Assembly: GCA_036501535.1 (NCBI GenBank)
Contig: DASYAE010000099.1
Location: 1 to 26,921 of the forward strand
Direction: 5' to 3'
DNA length: 26,921 bases
From: DASYAE01 sp036501535
GTDB taxonomy: Bacteria; Actinomycetota; Actinomycetes; Streptomycetales; Catenulisporaceae
Positions 1 to 7,109 of this stretch are shown piece after piece (position 1 is the stretch's first letter; each line of letters begins with the position of its first letter). The translations under genes were made by a program, and so were the position numbers. The notes beneath the pieces are model-generated. The model ran no database searches and was not told the origin of the DNA. It was given only the letters and a program-made list of their open reading frames with translations.

Positions 1-2439
1 GCCGGCCCCCGGCCCGGCAACAACCCGTTCACCTCGGGCTCGACCGGCATGCCGCGCCCCGGCGCGCGTCCGGGCGGCCCCGGCGCGCCCGGCGACCGCG
101 CGGCGCGGGGCGGCGACGCTCCGGCCGGGCCGCGTCCCGGCATGCCGTCGCGTCCGGCGGCACCGCGCGGCGAGCGCAGCGGCAGCGGCGGCCCCGGCGG
201 CCCACGGCCGAACCCCGGCATGATGCCGAACCGGCCGGCCCCCGCGCCGCGTTCCGGCCCCGGCGGCGGCGGAGGCCGTCCCGGCGGTCCCGGCGGCCGT
301 CCCGGCGCACCCGGCGGTCCCCGTCCGGGGGCTTCGTCCGGCGGCGCGCCGCGTCCCGGCGGCGGTCCCCGTCCCGGTCCCGGCTCGGGCTTCGGCCCCC
401 GTCCGGGCGGCGGTTCGGGCGGTCCCGGCGGCGGTGGCGGAGGCGGCGGCGGTTTCGCCGGCCGTCCCGGCGGTGGCGGCGGCGCGGGCCGCGGCGGCCG
501 CGGTTCGGGCACGCAGGGCGCCTTCGGCCGTCCCGGCGGCCGCGGACCGGCCCGCGGGCGCAAGTCCAAGAAGCAGCGCCGTCAAGAGTTCGACAACATG
601 CAGGCCCCGTCGATGGGCGGCGCGATGCTGCCCCGCGGCAACGGGCAGGTCGTCCGGCTGACCCGCGGCTCCTCGCTGATGGACCTCGCGGAGAAGATCG
701 GCGCCAACCCGGCGGCCCTGGTGCAGGCGGCCTTCTCGATCGGCGAGATGGTCACCGCGACCCAGTCGGTCAACGAGGAGATCCTGCAGCTGATCGGCAC
801 CGAGATCGGCTTCGAGATCCAGATCGTCTCGCCCGAGGAGGAGGACCGCGAGCTGCTCGAGTCCTTCGACATCGACTTCGGCGAGAACGAGGGCGGCGAG
901 GACGACCTCGCGGCGCGCCCGCCGGTGGTCACCGTCATGGGTCACGTCGACCACGGCAAGACCCGCCTGCTCGACGCGATCCGCAAGTCGAACATCGTGG
1001 CGGGCGAGGCCGGCGGCATCACCCAGCACATCGGCGCCTACCAGGTCACGGCCGAGGCCGGCGGCATCGAGCGGAAGATCACCTTCATCGACACCCCGGG
1101 CCACGAGGCGTTCACCGCCATGCGGGCCCGCGGCGCGAAGGTGACCGACATCGCGGTGCTGGTGGTCGCGGCGGACGACGGCGTGAAGCCGCAGACCATC
1201 GAGGCGCTCAACCACGCCAAGGCGGCGGACGTGCCGATCGTGGTGGCGGTCAACAAGATCGACAAGGAGGGCGCGGACCCGGTCAAGGTGCGCAGCCAGC
1301 TGACCGAGTACGGCCTGGTCGCCGAGGAGTTCGGCGGCGACACGATGTTCGTGGACATCTCCGCCCGCGAGAACATCGGCATCCAGGACCTGCTCGAGGC
1401 GGTCGTGCTGACCGCGGACGCGGCGCTGGACCTCAAGGCCAACCCGCACCAGAACGCCGAGGGCGTCGCGATCGAGGCACACCTCGACCGGGGCCGCGGC
1501 GCCGTGGCCACCGTGCTGGTCCAGCGCGGCACGCTGAACGTCGGCGACACGATCGTGGTCGGCGACGCGCACGGCCGGGTCCGGGCGATGCTGGACGAGA
1601 ACGGCGACCCGGTCGACGTGGCACTGCCCTCGCGCCCGGTCCAGGTGCTCGGCCTGACCAGCGTGCCCAGTGCAGGCGACACCTTCCTGGTGGTCGAGGA
1701 GGACCGGGTGGCCCGGCAGATCGCCGAGCGCCGGTCCGCGCGCGACCGCAACGCGCTGCTGTCCAGGCGGCGGGTGCGCGTCTCGTTCGAGGACATCGAC
1801 CGGGCGCTGAAGGCCGGCGAGATCCAGCAGCTGAACCTGATCATCAAGGGCGACGTGTCCGGATCGGTGGAGGCTCTGGAGGACGCGCTGCTGAAGCTGG
1901 ACGTCGGCGACGAGGTCGACCTGCGGATCATCCACCGCGGCGTCGGCGCGATCACCGAGTCGGACGTGGACCTGGCGCTGACCAGCGACACGATCATCAT
2001 CGGCTTCAACGTGCGGGCCGACGGCCGGGCGCGCTCCAAGGCCGAGCGCGAGGGCGTCGAGATCCGCTACTACTCGGTCATCTACCAGGCGATCGAGGAG
2101 ATGGAGGCGGCGCTCAAGGGGATGCTCAAGCCGGAGTTCGAGGAGGTGCAGCTGGGCACCGCGGAGATCCGCGAGGTCTTCCGCTCCTCGAAGTTCGGCA
2201 ACATCGCCGGCACCCTGGTGCGCTCCGGGATCATCCGGCGCAACGCCAAGGCCAGGCTCATCCGGGACGGCGCGGTCGTCGCGGACAACCTGTCCATCGA
2301 GTCGCTGCGCCGGTTCAAGGACGACGCGACCGAGGTCCGCGAGGGCTTCGAGTGCGGCATCGGGCTCGGCTCGTTCAACAACATCGCGGTCGACGACGTG
2401 ATCGAGACCTACGAGATGCGGGAGAAGCCCCGCGTCTGA
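1..2439 (+). CDS. infB: Translation initiation factor IF-2, 5'-truncated by the window edge
   Basis: IF-2 is a GTPase that places initiator fMet-tRNA on the 30S subunit and promotes subunit joining. The frame is open from base 1, so the real start lies upstream; 812 residues are visible. Visible residues 1-190 are a Gly/Pro/Arg-rich low-complexity arm typical of actinobacterial IF-2, ending in a basic RGRKSKKQRRQEF stretch. The IF2_N domain is around 215-270. The G domain carries GHVDHGKT at 314-321 (G1), DTPGH from 364 (G3) and NKID at 418-421 (G4). The beta-barrel and C-terminal fMet-tRNA-binding domains follow, through to the TGA at 2437-2439. All GTPase motifs are intact. It is the first gene of the translation block and is followed by a strong hairpin terminator, which partly separates it from ylxP. 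Assignment is certain; only the N-terminus is missing. Confidence 0.98.
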   Translation, partial: AGPRPGNNPFTSGSTGMPRPGARPGGPGAPGDRAARGGDAPAGPRPGMPSRPAAPRGERSGSGGPGGPRPNPGMMPNRPAPAPRSGPGGGGGRPGGPGGRPGAPGGPRPGASSGGAPRPGGGPRPGPGSGFGPRPGGGSGGPGGGGGGGGGFAGRPGGGGGAGRGGRGSGTQGAFGRPGGRGPARGRKSKKQRRQEFDNMQAPSMGGAMLPRGNGQVVRLTRGSSLMDLAEKIGANPAALVQAAFSIGEMVTATQSVNEEILQLIGTEIGFEIQIVSPEEEDRELLESFDIDFGENEGGEDDLAARPPVVTVMGHVDHGKTRLLDAIRKSNIVAGEAGGITQHIGAYQVTAEAGGIERKITFIDTPGHEAFTAMRARGAKVTDIAVLVVAADDGVKPQTIEALNHAKAADVPIVVAVNKIDKEGADPVKVRSQLTEYGLVAEEFGGDTMFVDISARENIGIQDLLEAVVLTADAALDLKANPHQNAEGVAIEAHLDRGRGAVATVLVQRGTLNVGDTIVVGDAHGRVRAMLDENGDPVDVALPSRPVQVLGLTSVPSAGDTFLVVEEDRVARQIAERRSARDRNALLSRRRVRVSFEDIDRALKAGEIQQLNLIIKGDVSGSVEALEDALLKLDVGDEVDLRIIHRGVGAITESDVDLALTSDTIIIGFNVRADGRARSKAEREGVEIRYYSVIYQAIEEMEAALKGMLKPEFEEVQLGTAEIREVFRSSKFGNIAGTLVRSGIIRRNAKARLIRDGAVVADNLSIESLRRFKDDATEVREGFECGIGLGSFNNIAVDDVIETYEMREKPRV
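49..560 (+). repeat. Low-complexity Gly/Pro/Arg-coding repeats in infB
   Basis: Irregular short repeats built on ggcggtcccggcggccgtcc-like units encode GGPGG, RPGG and GGGGG runs in the IF-2 N-terminal arm. This part is almost pure G+C. The long open frames on the opposite strand and in the other plus frames here result from composition and are not genes. Length variation between strains is likely. Confidence 0.8.
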
Positions 2440-2487
2440 CCGGTCCCGCCCGCCCCCGGCACGTCCGGGGGCGGGCGGTCCGGTTTT
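2440..2487 (+). terminator. Rho-independent-type terminator after infB
   Basis: A perfect 14-bp stem, left arm 2446-2459 (ccgcccgcccccgg) and right arm 2465-2478, closes a 5-nt loop (2460-2464). An outer ccgg/ccgg pairing (2440-2443 with 2480-2483) extends it, and tttt follows at 2484-2487. It begins one base after the infB stop codon. This is the most canonical terminator in the window. Confidence 0.85.
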
Positions 2488-2539
2488 CGTTTCCCATCGG
2501 GCGGCACCTCATCCCCCGGGCCGGGTTGGCCCTCATCAC

Positions 2540-2851
2540 ATGTCCGGCGGAACCTTGTTCAGCGGAACCCTGACCATCGACCTGCTGCTCGGCGACGTGC
2601 ACTCGCTCAAGGCGAAGCGCGCCCTGGTCAAGCCGATCCTGGCCGAGTTGAACCGGCGCGCCGCGGTCGGCGCCGCCGAGGTGGACCACCAGGACCTGCA
2701 CCGGCGCACGGCGATAGGCGTCGTCGTGGTGGCGGGCTCGCACCGGCGGGTGGTCGAGTTGTTGGATGACTGCGAGGGGTCGGTCTCCTGGCGCCCCGAG
2801 ATCGAAGTGCTCTCGGTGCGTCGGCGCGTCCGCAGCGATACCGACGAGTAG
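2540..2851 (+). CDS. ylxP: YlxP/DUF503 family protein
   Basis: A 103-aa protein of the DUF503 (YlxP) family, a small conserved protein habitually encoded between infB and rbfA in Gram-positive bacteria. Its biochemical role is not settled; the neighbourhood suggests a link to ribosome maturation. The family hallmark is seen near the N-terminus: a short beta strand, then LLLGDVHSLKAKR (about residues 15-27), followed by a conserved AAEVDHQDLHRR segment and a C-terminal SVRRR. The ATG at 2540 was chosen because only a few residues precede the conserved strand and no better start lies nearer. The gene is separated from infB by the terminator at 2440-2487, so it may have its own promoter or rely on read-through. 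rbfA begins 90 bp downstream, after a hairpin. Confidence 0.9.
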   Translation: MSGGTLFSGTLTIDLLLGDVHSLKAKRALVKPILAELNRRAAVGAAEVDHQDLHRRTAIGVVVVAGSHRRVVELLDDCEGSVSWRPEIEVLSVRRRVRSDTDE

Positions 2852-2893
2852 CGGGTAGACCCGATATCCGAAGAAGCAGGCAAGTACAGCGCT

Positions 2894-2919
2894 GTCCCGG
2901 GGCCGGTCCGCCCCGGGAC
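2894..2919 (+). promoter_or_regulatory. Strong hairpin in the rbfA leader
   Basis: A perfect 10-bp inverted repeat, gtcccggggc at 2894-2903 and gccccgggac at 2910-2919, encloses a 6-nt loop. It ends 22 nt before the rbfA start and about 10 nt before the purine-rich ribosome-binding site (ggagcggga, 2931-2939). No T-run follows, so a plain intrinsic terminator is unlikely. It could be an attenuator, an mRNA-stability element or a leader structure tuning rbfA translation. Confidence 0.6.
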
Positions 2920-2941
2920 CGGGTGAGACAGGAGCGGGAGC

Positions 2942-3406
2942 ATGCCGAACAACACGGCGCGCGCGGCGAAGCTGGCCGACCGGATCAAGGTGGTGGTCGC
3001 CGAGACGCTCAAGACGAGGGTGAAGGACCCGCGGCTCGGCTTCGTCACCATCACGGACGCCCGGATCACCGGCGACCTGCGCGAGGCGACGGTCTTCTAC
3101 ACGGTGTTCGGCGACGAGGCCGAGCGGTCCGAGTCGGCCGCCGCGCTGGAGTCGGCCAAGGGCATCCTGCGCAGCGAGGTGGGGCGGCAGACCGGGGTGA
3201 AGTTCACCCCGACGCTGGCGTTCGTCGCCGACGCGATCCCGGAGGGGGCCAAGCAGATCGACGAGCTGCTGGCGAAGGCCGCCGCGCTCGACGCGAAGGT
3301 GCAGGAGGTGGCTCAGGGCGCCACCTACGCCGGCGAGGCCGCGCCCTACCGGACGCCGCGCGCCGATGAAGACGACGAGGACGACGACGAGGCGGACGAG
3401 GCGTGA
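2942..3406 (+). CDS. rbfA: 30S ribosome-binding factor A
   Basis: RbfA is a KH-fold protein that binds immature 30S subunits, assists 16S rRNA 5'-end processing and is associated with cold adaptation in other bacteria. The 154-aa product contains the family core: RIKVVVAETLKTRVKDPRLG (about 14-33), then the VTITDARITGDLREATVFYTVFG block (about 36-58) and the conserved KGILRSEVG helix. After the core comes a strongly acidic tail rich in Asp and Glu. The ATG at 2942 has a good Shine-Dalgarno just upstream. The TGA at 3404-3406 overlaps the truB GTG start (3403-3405), which implies translational coupling. Length is slightly above the family norm because of the acidic tail. Confidence 0.96.
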   Translation: MPNNTARAAKLADRIKVVVAETLKTRVKDPRLGFVTITDARITGDLREATVFYTVFGDEAERSESAAALESAKGILRSEVGRQTGVKFTPTLAFVADAIPEGAKQIDELLAKAAALDAKVQEVAQGATYAGEAAPYRTPRADEDDEDDDEADEA

Positions 3407-4320
3407 GCGGGTCCGGCCGGCCGGCCCGGCCCGCGCCGCCGGACGGGCTGGTCGTGGTCGACAAGCCGGCCGGCTGGACCTCGCACGACGTGGTCGGGCG
3501 GATGCGGCGGCTGGCCGGCACCCGCCGGGTCGGGCACGCCGGGACACTGGACCCGATGGCTACCGGCGTGCTCGTACTCGGCGTGGAGCGGGCGACGCGG
3601 CTGCTCGGGCACCTGGCGCTGTCCCGCAAGGAGTACGAGGCGACGATCCGGCTTGGCCAGGCGACGATCACCGACGACGCCGAGGGCGAGGTCACCGCGA
3701 CGGTCCCGGCCGGATCGGTCGACGAGGCCGCGGTACGCGCCGCGATCGAGCCGCTGACCGGCGAGATCATGCAGCGGCCTTCGGCGGTCTCCGCGATCAA
3801 GGTGGACGGCGTGCGCTCGTACGCGCGGGTGCGCTCCGGCGAACAGGTCGAGTTGGCGGCGCGACCGGTGACGGTCTACGCCTTCGATCTGCGTGGGGTG
3901 ACGCGCGATGATGCCCTGCTCGACCTGAGTGTGGCTGTGGAGTGCTCCAGCGGCACGTATATCCGGGCGCTCGCCCGGGACCTCGGCGCCGCCCTGGGCG
4001 TCGGCGGACACCTGACGGCGCTGCGGCGTACTCGAGTGGGGCCTTACGACCTGACGCAGGCTTATCCGCTGTCCGAGCTGGAGGCGGCGGCAGACGCCGG
4101 CGAACCGCTGCCCATCCTGCCGCTCGGCGATGCGGCCGCGGCCGCGTTCCCCCGCTACGATGTGGACGCCCGCCAGGCCGAGTCCGTGGCGCACGGCGGC
4201 TTCCTGCCGGCGCGCGGGCTGGGTCCCGGGCCGGTCGCCGTGTTCGGGCCGGACGCCTCGTTCCTCGCGCTGTTCGAGGAACGAGGCGCTGTGGCCAAGC
4301 CGGTCGCCGTGTTCGTGTAG
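3403..4320 (+). CDS. truB: tRNA pseudouridine(55) synthase
   Basis: TruB converts U55 of the T-loop of elongator tRNAs to pseudouridine and also acts as a tRNA chaperone. The 305-aa protein shows the family motif I LVVVDKPAGWTSHDVV (16-31), then GHAGTLDPMATG (44-55) containing the catalytic aspartate D50. It also has the SSGTYIRALARDLG block (about residues 184-197) and a C-terminal domain, residues about 230-300, of the actinobacterial type. The start is GTG at 3403, overlapping the rbfA stop, so the two genes are translationally coupled. The 3' end lies only 6 bp from the stop of the convergent gene at 4327, and a perfect 14-bp inverted repeat is embedded in the last codons. Confidence 0.97.
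   Translation: MSGSGRPARPAPPDGLVVVDKPAGWTSHDVVGRMRRLAGTRRVGHAGTLDPMATGVLVLGVERATRLLGHLALSRKEYEATIRLGQATITDDAEGEVTATVPAGSVDEAAVRAAIEPLTGEIMQRPSAVSAIKVDGVRSYARVRSGEQVELAARPVTVYAFDLRGVTRDDALLDLSVAVECSSGTYIRALARDLGAALGVGGHLTALRRTRVGPYDLTQAYPLSELEAAADAGEPLPILPLGDAAAAAFPRYDVDARQAESVAHGGFLPARGLGPGPVAVFGPDASFLALFEERGAVAKPVAVFV
4254..4288. other. Perfect 14-bp inverted repeat inside the truB 3' end
   Basis: Arms cgcctcgttcctcg (4254-4267) and cgaggaacgaggcg (4275-4288) flank a 7-nt spacer. The structure sits 30 nt before the truB stop and about 40 nt past the stop of the convergent minus-strand gene. The convergent spacing of only 6 bp leaves no other room for a terminator. It may serve one or both transcripts, although neither side has a T-run. 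Confidence 0.55.
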
Positions 4321-4326
4321 CGGCGC

Positions 4327-4959
4327 TTACTGCGGCGGCGGCGGGTTCTGCGGCGGGTAGTTCGCCGGTGGCTGGTCGCCGAGATACGGCTGGCCGGGCT
4401 GCGGATACTGCTCCGGATACGGGGCTTGGGCGTACGGGTTGTTCTGCCGCTTGAAGTACGGACCGGAGGCCTTGTTCCACAGCAGGAGGACCGCGGCCAG
4501 TCCGATCAGCCAGCCGATCACCGCCACGACGACCTGCGCCGTGGTGCTCTTCGCCCCGCCCATGCCCGAGCTGCCCGCGGCCACGTCGATGATCACAGAC
4601 AGGGTCGAGATGCCGAAGAAGACGGTGCCGGTGATCCGGGCCCAGTTCTTGCCGGCGCGGTTGACGAACGCCATCCAGATCCACAGGCCGATCCCGATGA
4701 TCACGGCGACGACCGCCTCGACGATGGCCGCGTTCGTCAATGTGTTGATCTTGTCGGGCGTGTCGCTCGGGAACTTGGTCTGCAGCTCGCTGTGGATGCT
4801 GTTCTTCTGGGTCAGCGTGACCACGAGGCCGACGACCTCCCAGACGGCTCCCCCGAGCATGCAGAAGAACGCGTTGCGCACCGTGGGCGGAGCCGGCGGC
4901 CGCGACTGCGGGATCGCCGCCTCCGAGCCCGGGTACTGCGGATAGGACGGATATGCCAT
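4327..4959 (-). CDS. Four-helix membrane protein with proline-rich tail (paralogue 1)
   Basis: The product (210 aa) is not a recognised named family. Residues 1-27 form a Tyr/Pro-rich N-terminal tail. Four hydrophobic segments follow at about 30-50, 77-98, 109-128 and 141-161, and then a Pro/Gln/Tyr-rich C-terminal tail (about 172-210). The layout fits an integral membrane protein with both tails probably cytosolic. The next minus-strand gene encodes a clear paralogue sharing the RNAF start of helix 1, a polar loop with TQ and INQ/INT segments, and the same helix spacing. The ATG at 4959 is preceded by gaggg five bases upstream. It is convergent with truB. Function is unknown; the tail composition resembles other actinobacterial proline-rich membrane proteins in this window. 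Confidence 0.85.
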   Translation of the reverse strand: MAYPSYPQYPGSEAAIPQSRPPAPPTVRNAFFCMLGGAVWEVVGLVVTLTQKNSIHSELQTKFPSDTPDKINTLTNAAIVEAVVAVIIGIGLWIWMAFVNRAGKNWARITGTVFFGISTLSVIIDVAAGSSGMGGAKSTTAQVVVAVIGWLIGLAAVLLLWNKASGPYFKRQNNPYAQAPYPEQYPQPGQPYLGDQPPANYPPQNPPPPQ

Positions 4960-5004
4960 GGATTCCCTCGGTCCCCTCGTGCGGGCTGAAGCCTGCTGCC
5001 TGTC

Positions 5005-5033
5005 ATCGTAGGACGCGCGGGATTGCTATGACA
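5005..5033 (-). promoter_or_regulatory. Candidate promoter of the 210-aa membrane protein gene
   Basis: On the minus strand, TACGAT (5005-5010) lies 17 nt from TGTCAT (5028-5033) and about 45 nt upstream of the ATG. The -10 is reasonable and the -35 is weak. The same TACGAT hexamer occurs upstream of the paralogous gene. Confidence 0.35.
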
Positions 5034-5054
5034 CACGGTTACGCTGCGGCGGCG

Positions 5055-5825
5055 CTACTTCTGCGGCGGGTTCGGCGGCCAGGACTGGTCCGGCCGCGAG
5101 GAGGCGGGCTCGTCCGCGCCGGGGGACGGCGGCGGGGCCGGGAAGCCGGGGAAGCCCGGCATCGACCGGCCCGGCTCGACCCCGCCGAACTGCCCGGACC
5201 GTCCGAAATCCGCCGGTCCGTACTGTTCCGGCGGGCCGGTCCGGCCCGGATCGCCGTCCTGCTGGGCCTCCGACCGGCCGAGCGAGCCCAGCCGCGGCCA
5301 CGACGGCACCGAGTAGCCCCGCACCGGATTCCTCATCCACATCAGAATGGCTACCGCGAGGCCGATCAGGCAGCGCACGAAACCGAACAGGACCCCGACG
5401 CCGGTCGTCATCACCGCCGTGGTGCCGCTGCCGCCGCGCAGGTCGGCGATCGCGGCGAGCAGCGCGAGCAGCAGGAAGAAGGTGCCCAGCGACTTCGCCC
5501 GCATCCGGCCGGACCTGATCTTGAAGGCCATGTACACCCACAGCGCGGCCAGCACGGCGCTGAACACCAGCAGCGCCACCACCTCGGGGCCGACGGCCTG
5601 GTTGATCTGCGCGGTGGTGTCCCGCGGGTACTGTTTGACCAGCTGGGTCTTGATCGCCGAGGTCTGGGTCGCCGAGAGGACGCCGCCCACCAGCTCGGCC
5701 GCGGCCCCGGCGAGGGCCAGGTAGAACGCGTTGCGCAGCATCGACGGCGCGGGGGCGGGCGCGGCCGTCGCGCGCGGCCCGCCCGGAGGATCGAACTGCG
5801 GCCCGCCCGGGCTCGGCATGGTCAT
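5055..5825 (-). CDS. Four-helix membrane protein with long proline-rich tail (paralogue 2)
   Basis: A 256-aa paralogue of the downstream gene. Hydrophobic segments are at about 31-51, 80-101, 112-128 and 140-165. The loop between helices 1 and 2 (TQTSAIKTQ, then INQAVG) aligns with the neighbour, as does the WVYMAF end of helix 2. The C-terminal tail (about 170-256) is longer and rich in Pro, Gly, Asp and Arg. The start at 5825 (MTMPSPGG) is chosen because a GAGGGG Shine-Dalgarno lies 7 nt upstream; a second ATG is at 5819. An in-frame extension to 6020 exists, but it would run into ribF control sequences and looks non-coding. The two genes form a tandem duplicate pair of unknown function. 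Confidence 0.83.
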   Translation of the reverse strand: MTMPSPGGPQFDPPGGPRATAAPAPAPSMLRNAFYLALAGAAAELVGGVLSATQTSAIKTQLVKQYPRDTTAQINQAVGPEVVALLVFSAVLAALWVYMAFKIRSGRMRAKSLGTFFLLLALLAAIADLRGGSGTTAVMTTGVGVLFGFVRCLIGLAVAILMWMRNPVRGYSVPSWPRLGSLGRSEAQQDGDPGRTGPPEQYGPADFGRSGQFGGVEPGRSMPGFPGFPAPPPSPGADEPASSRPDQSWPPNPPQK

Positions 5826-5860
5826 CCTGGCGCCCCTCTCATGAACTCGCCTCGATCGCC

Positions 5861-5866
5861 ATCGTA
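5861..5866 (-). promoter_or_regulatory. Candidate -10 element of the 256-aa membrane protein gene
   Basis: TACGAT on the minus strand, 36 nt upstream of the chosen ATG. It matches the hexamer in front of the paralogous gene (5005-5010). No convincing -35 is seen, so support rests on position and on the shared hexamer. Confidence 0.3.
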
Positions 5867-5934
5867 GAGGCCTGCCGAGTTCGGCGGGACGGCGAGAGCG
5901 CTGCTCACCCCGCACCGCCGCGGACCGCCGGAAC

Positions 5935-5954
5935 GTGATCAAGATGCAGATCAC
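5935..5954. promoter_or_regulatory. Inverted repeat between divergent genes (possible operator)
   Basis: GTGATC at 5935-5940 and GATCAC at 5949-5954 form a 6+8+6 inverted repeat in the 257-bp divergent region between the 256-aa membrane protein gene and ribF. The spacing would suit a dimeric regulator. A 12-bp ggcgcc tandem palindrome lies at 5985-5996. Confidence 0.3.
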
Positions 5955-6001
5955 AGCGTAGATCGCCGCGCGGGCCGGGGACAGGGCGCCGGCGCCGGGC
6001 C

Positions 6002-6031
6002 GACCGCCGGTGTGGATCACGGCCGGCGGTC
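6002..6031 (+). promoter_or_regulatory. Stem-loop in the ribF leader
   Basis: A perfect 9-bp inverted repeat, gaccgccgg (6002-6010) and ccggcggtc (6023-6031), with a 12-nt loop, lies 51 nt upstream of the ribF start. A second 10-bp palindrome, ggttcgaacc, is at 6056-6065. The conserved blocks of an FMN riboswitch are not visible, so this is recorded only as leader structure. Confidence 0.4.
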
Positions 6032-6082
6032 TGGCAAGGTTGGTCGTGCAGGACGGGTTCGAACCGACGGGAGAGAACAGGA

Positions 6083-7084
6083 ATGGAGCGCTGGCGCGGC
6101 TTGCCCGAGGTGCCGGAGGGCTGGGGCGCCCCGGACGGCTGCGTGGTCACGATCGGCTTCTTCGACGGCGTGCACCAGGGCCACCGCCGGGTGGTCCGGC
6201 GCGCGGTGGAGCTGGCCCGGCAGCGGTCGGCCCGGTCCGTCGTGGTGACCTTCGACCCACATCCGACCGAGATCGTGCGGCCGGGCACGCACCCGGCGCT
6301 GCTGTCCACGCCCGGGCACCGGGCCGACCTGATGGAGTTGCTGGGCGTCGACGCGGTGCTGGTGCTGCCGTTCACGCTGGAGCTCTCGAAGCTGAGCCCG
6401 GAGCAGTTCGTGCAGCGGGTGCTGGTCGACCGGCTGCACACGGCCGCGGTGGTGGTCGGGGAGAACTTCCGGTTCGGGCACCGGGCGGCGGGCGACGTGG
6501 CGGTGCTGACGGAGCTCGGCGAGCAGTTCGGCTTCACCGTCGAGGGGCTTTCGCTGGTCGCCCCGGAGGCGGGCGGAGCGACGGCCGCGGAGCTGCCGGA
6601 GCCGCGCTTTTCGTCCACGGACGTGCGGCGCCTGGTCCTGAGCGGGGATGTGGAGGGCGCAGCGCGCTGTCTTGGGCGTCCGCACCGGGTCGAGGGCATC
6701 GTGGTGCGCGGGGCGCAGCGCGGGCGGCAGATGGGTTTCCCGACCGCGAATCTCGATACGCCGCCGCACACGGCTATTCCGGCTGACGGCGTGTACGCCG
6801 GCTGGCTGTTGGCCAAAACCGACAAGGCTCAGCTGGAGACGATGCCCGCCGCGATCTCGGTCGGCACCAACCCGACCTTCGACGGGACGCAGCGCACCGT
6901 GGAGGCCTACGCGATCGGCCGAACCGGCCTGGACCTGTATGACCAGCACGTGGCCGTCGACTTCCTTGCGCGGCTGCGCGGCATGGAGCGGTTCGACTCG
7001 ATGGAGGAGCTGGTCAAGCGCATGCACCAGGACGTCGACGAGGCCAGCGCGCTGCTGACCGACGCCGAGCCGGCGCCGGCCTGA
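6083..7084 (+). CDS. ribF: Bifunctional riboflavin kinase / FAD synthetase
   Basis: RibF phosphorylates riboflavin to FMN and adenylylates FMN to FAD in the cytosol. The 333-aa length matches the family. The N-terminal FAD synthetase (nucleotidyltransferase) domain shows GFFDGVHQGH at 25-34 with the HxGH-like pair H31/H34, TFDPHP at about 56-61, and GENFRFGH at 126-133. The C-terminal riboflavin kinase domain shows RQMGFPTANLD (about 215-225) with the PTAN metal/ATP-binding motif at 220-223. The ATG at 6083 has gggagag about 9 nt upstream. In Streptomyces ribF lies next to truB, and rpsO/pnp come further on. Here two minus-strand membrane-protein genes are inserted after truB, and no rpsO follows within the window. 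Confidence 0.97.
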   Translation: MERWRGLPEVPEGWGAPDGCVVTIGFFDGVHQGHRRVVRRAVELARQRSARSVVVTFDPHPTEIVRPGTHPALLSTPGHRADLMELLGVDAVLVLPFTLELSKLSPEQFVQRVLVDRLHTAAVVVGENFRFGHRAAGDVAVLTELGEQFGFTVEGLSLVAPEAGGATAAELPEPRFSSTDVRRLVLSGDVEGAARCLGRPHRVEGIVVRGAQRGRQMGFPTANLDTPPHTAIPADGVYAGWLLAKTDKAQLETMPAAISVGTNPTFDGTQRTVEAYAIGRTGLDLYDQHVAVDFLARLRGMERFDSMEELVKRMHQDVDEASALLTDAEPAPA

Positions 7085-7109
7085 GCGGCGGTGCCGCCGG
7101 TCGGCGCCG

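Noticed and set aside
5930..5960. ECF-type promoter (GGAAC ... CGTA) before ribF
   Set aside because: The spacer is 22 nt, too long for the 15-17 nt expected.
6049..6068. tRNA T-arm-like sequence (gggttcgaacc) before ribF
   Set aside because: No acceptor, D or anticodon stems can be built around it on either strand; it is better described as a 10-bp palindrome in the ribF leader.
7086..7099. Hairpin between ribF and the methyltransferase gene as a bidirectional terminator
   Set aside because: The cggcgg/ccgccg arms leave only a 2-nt loop and no T-run; typical of random high-GC sequence.
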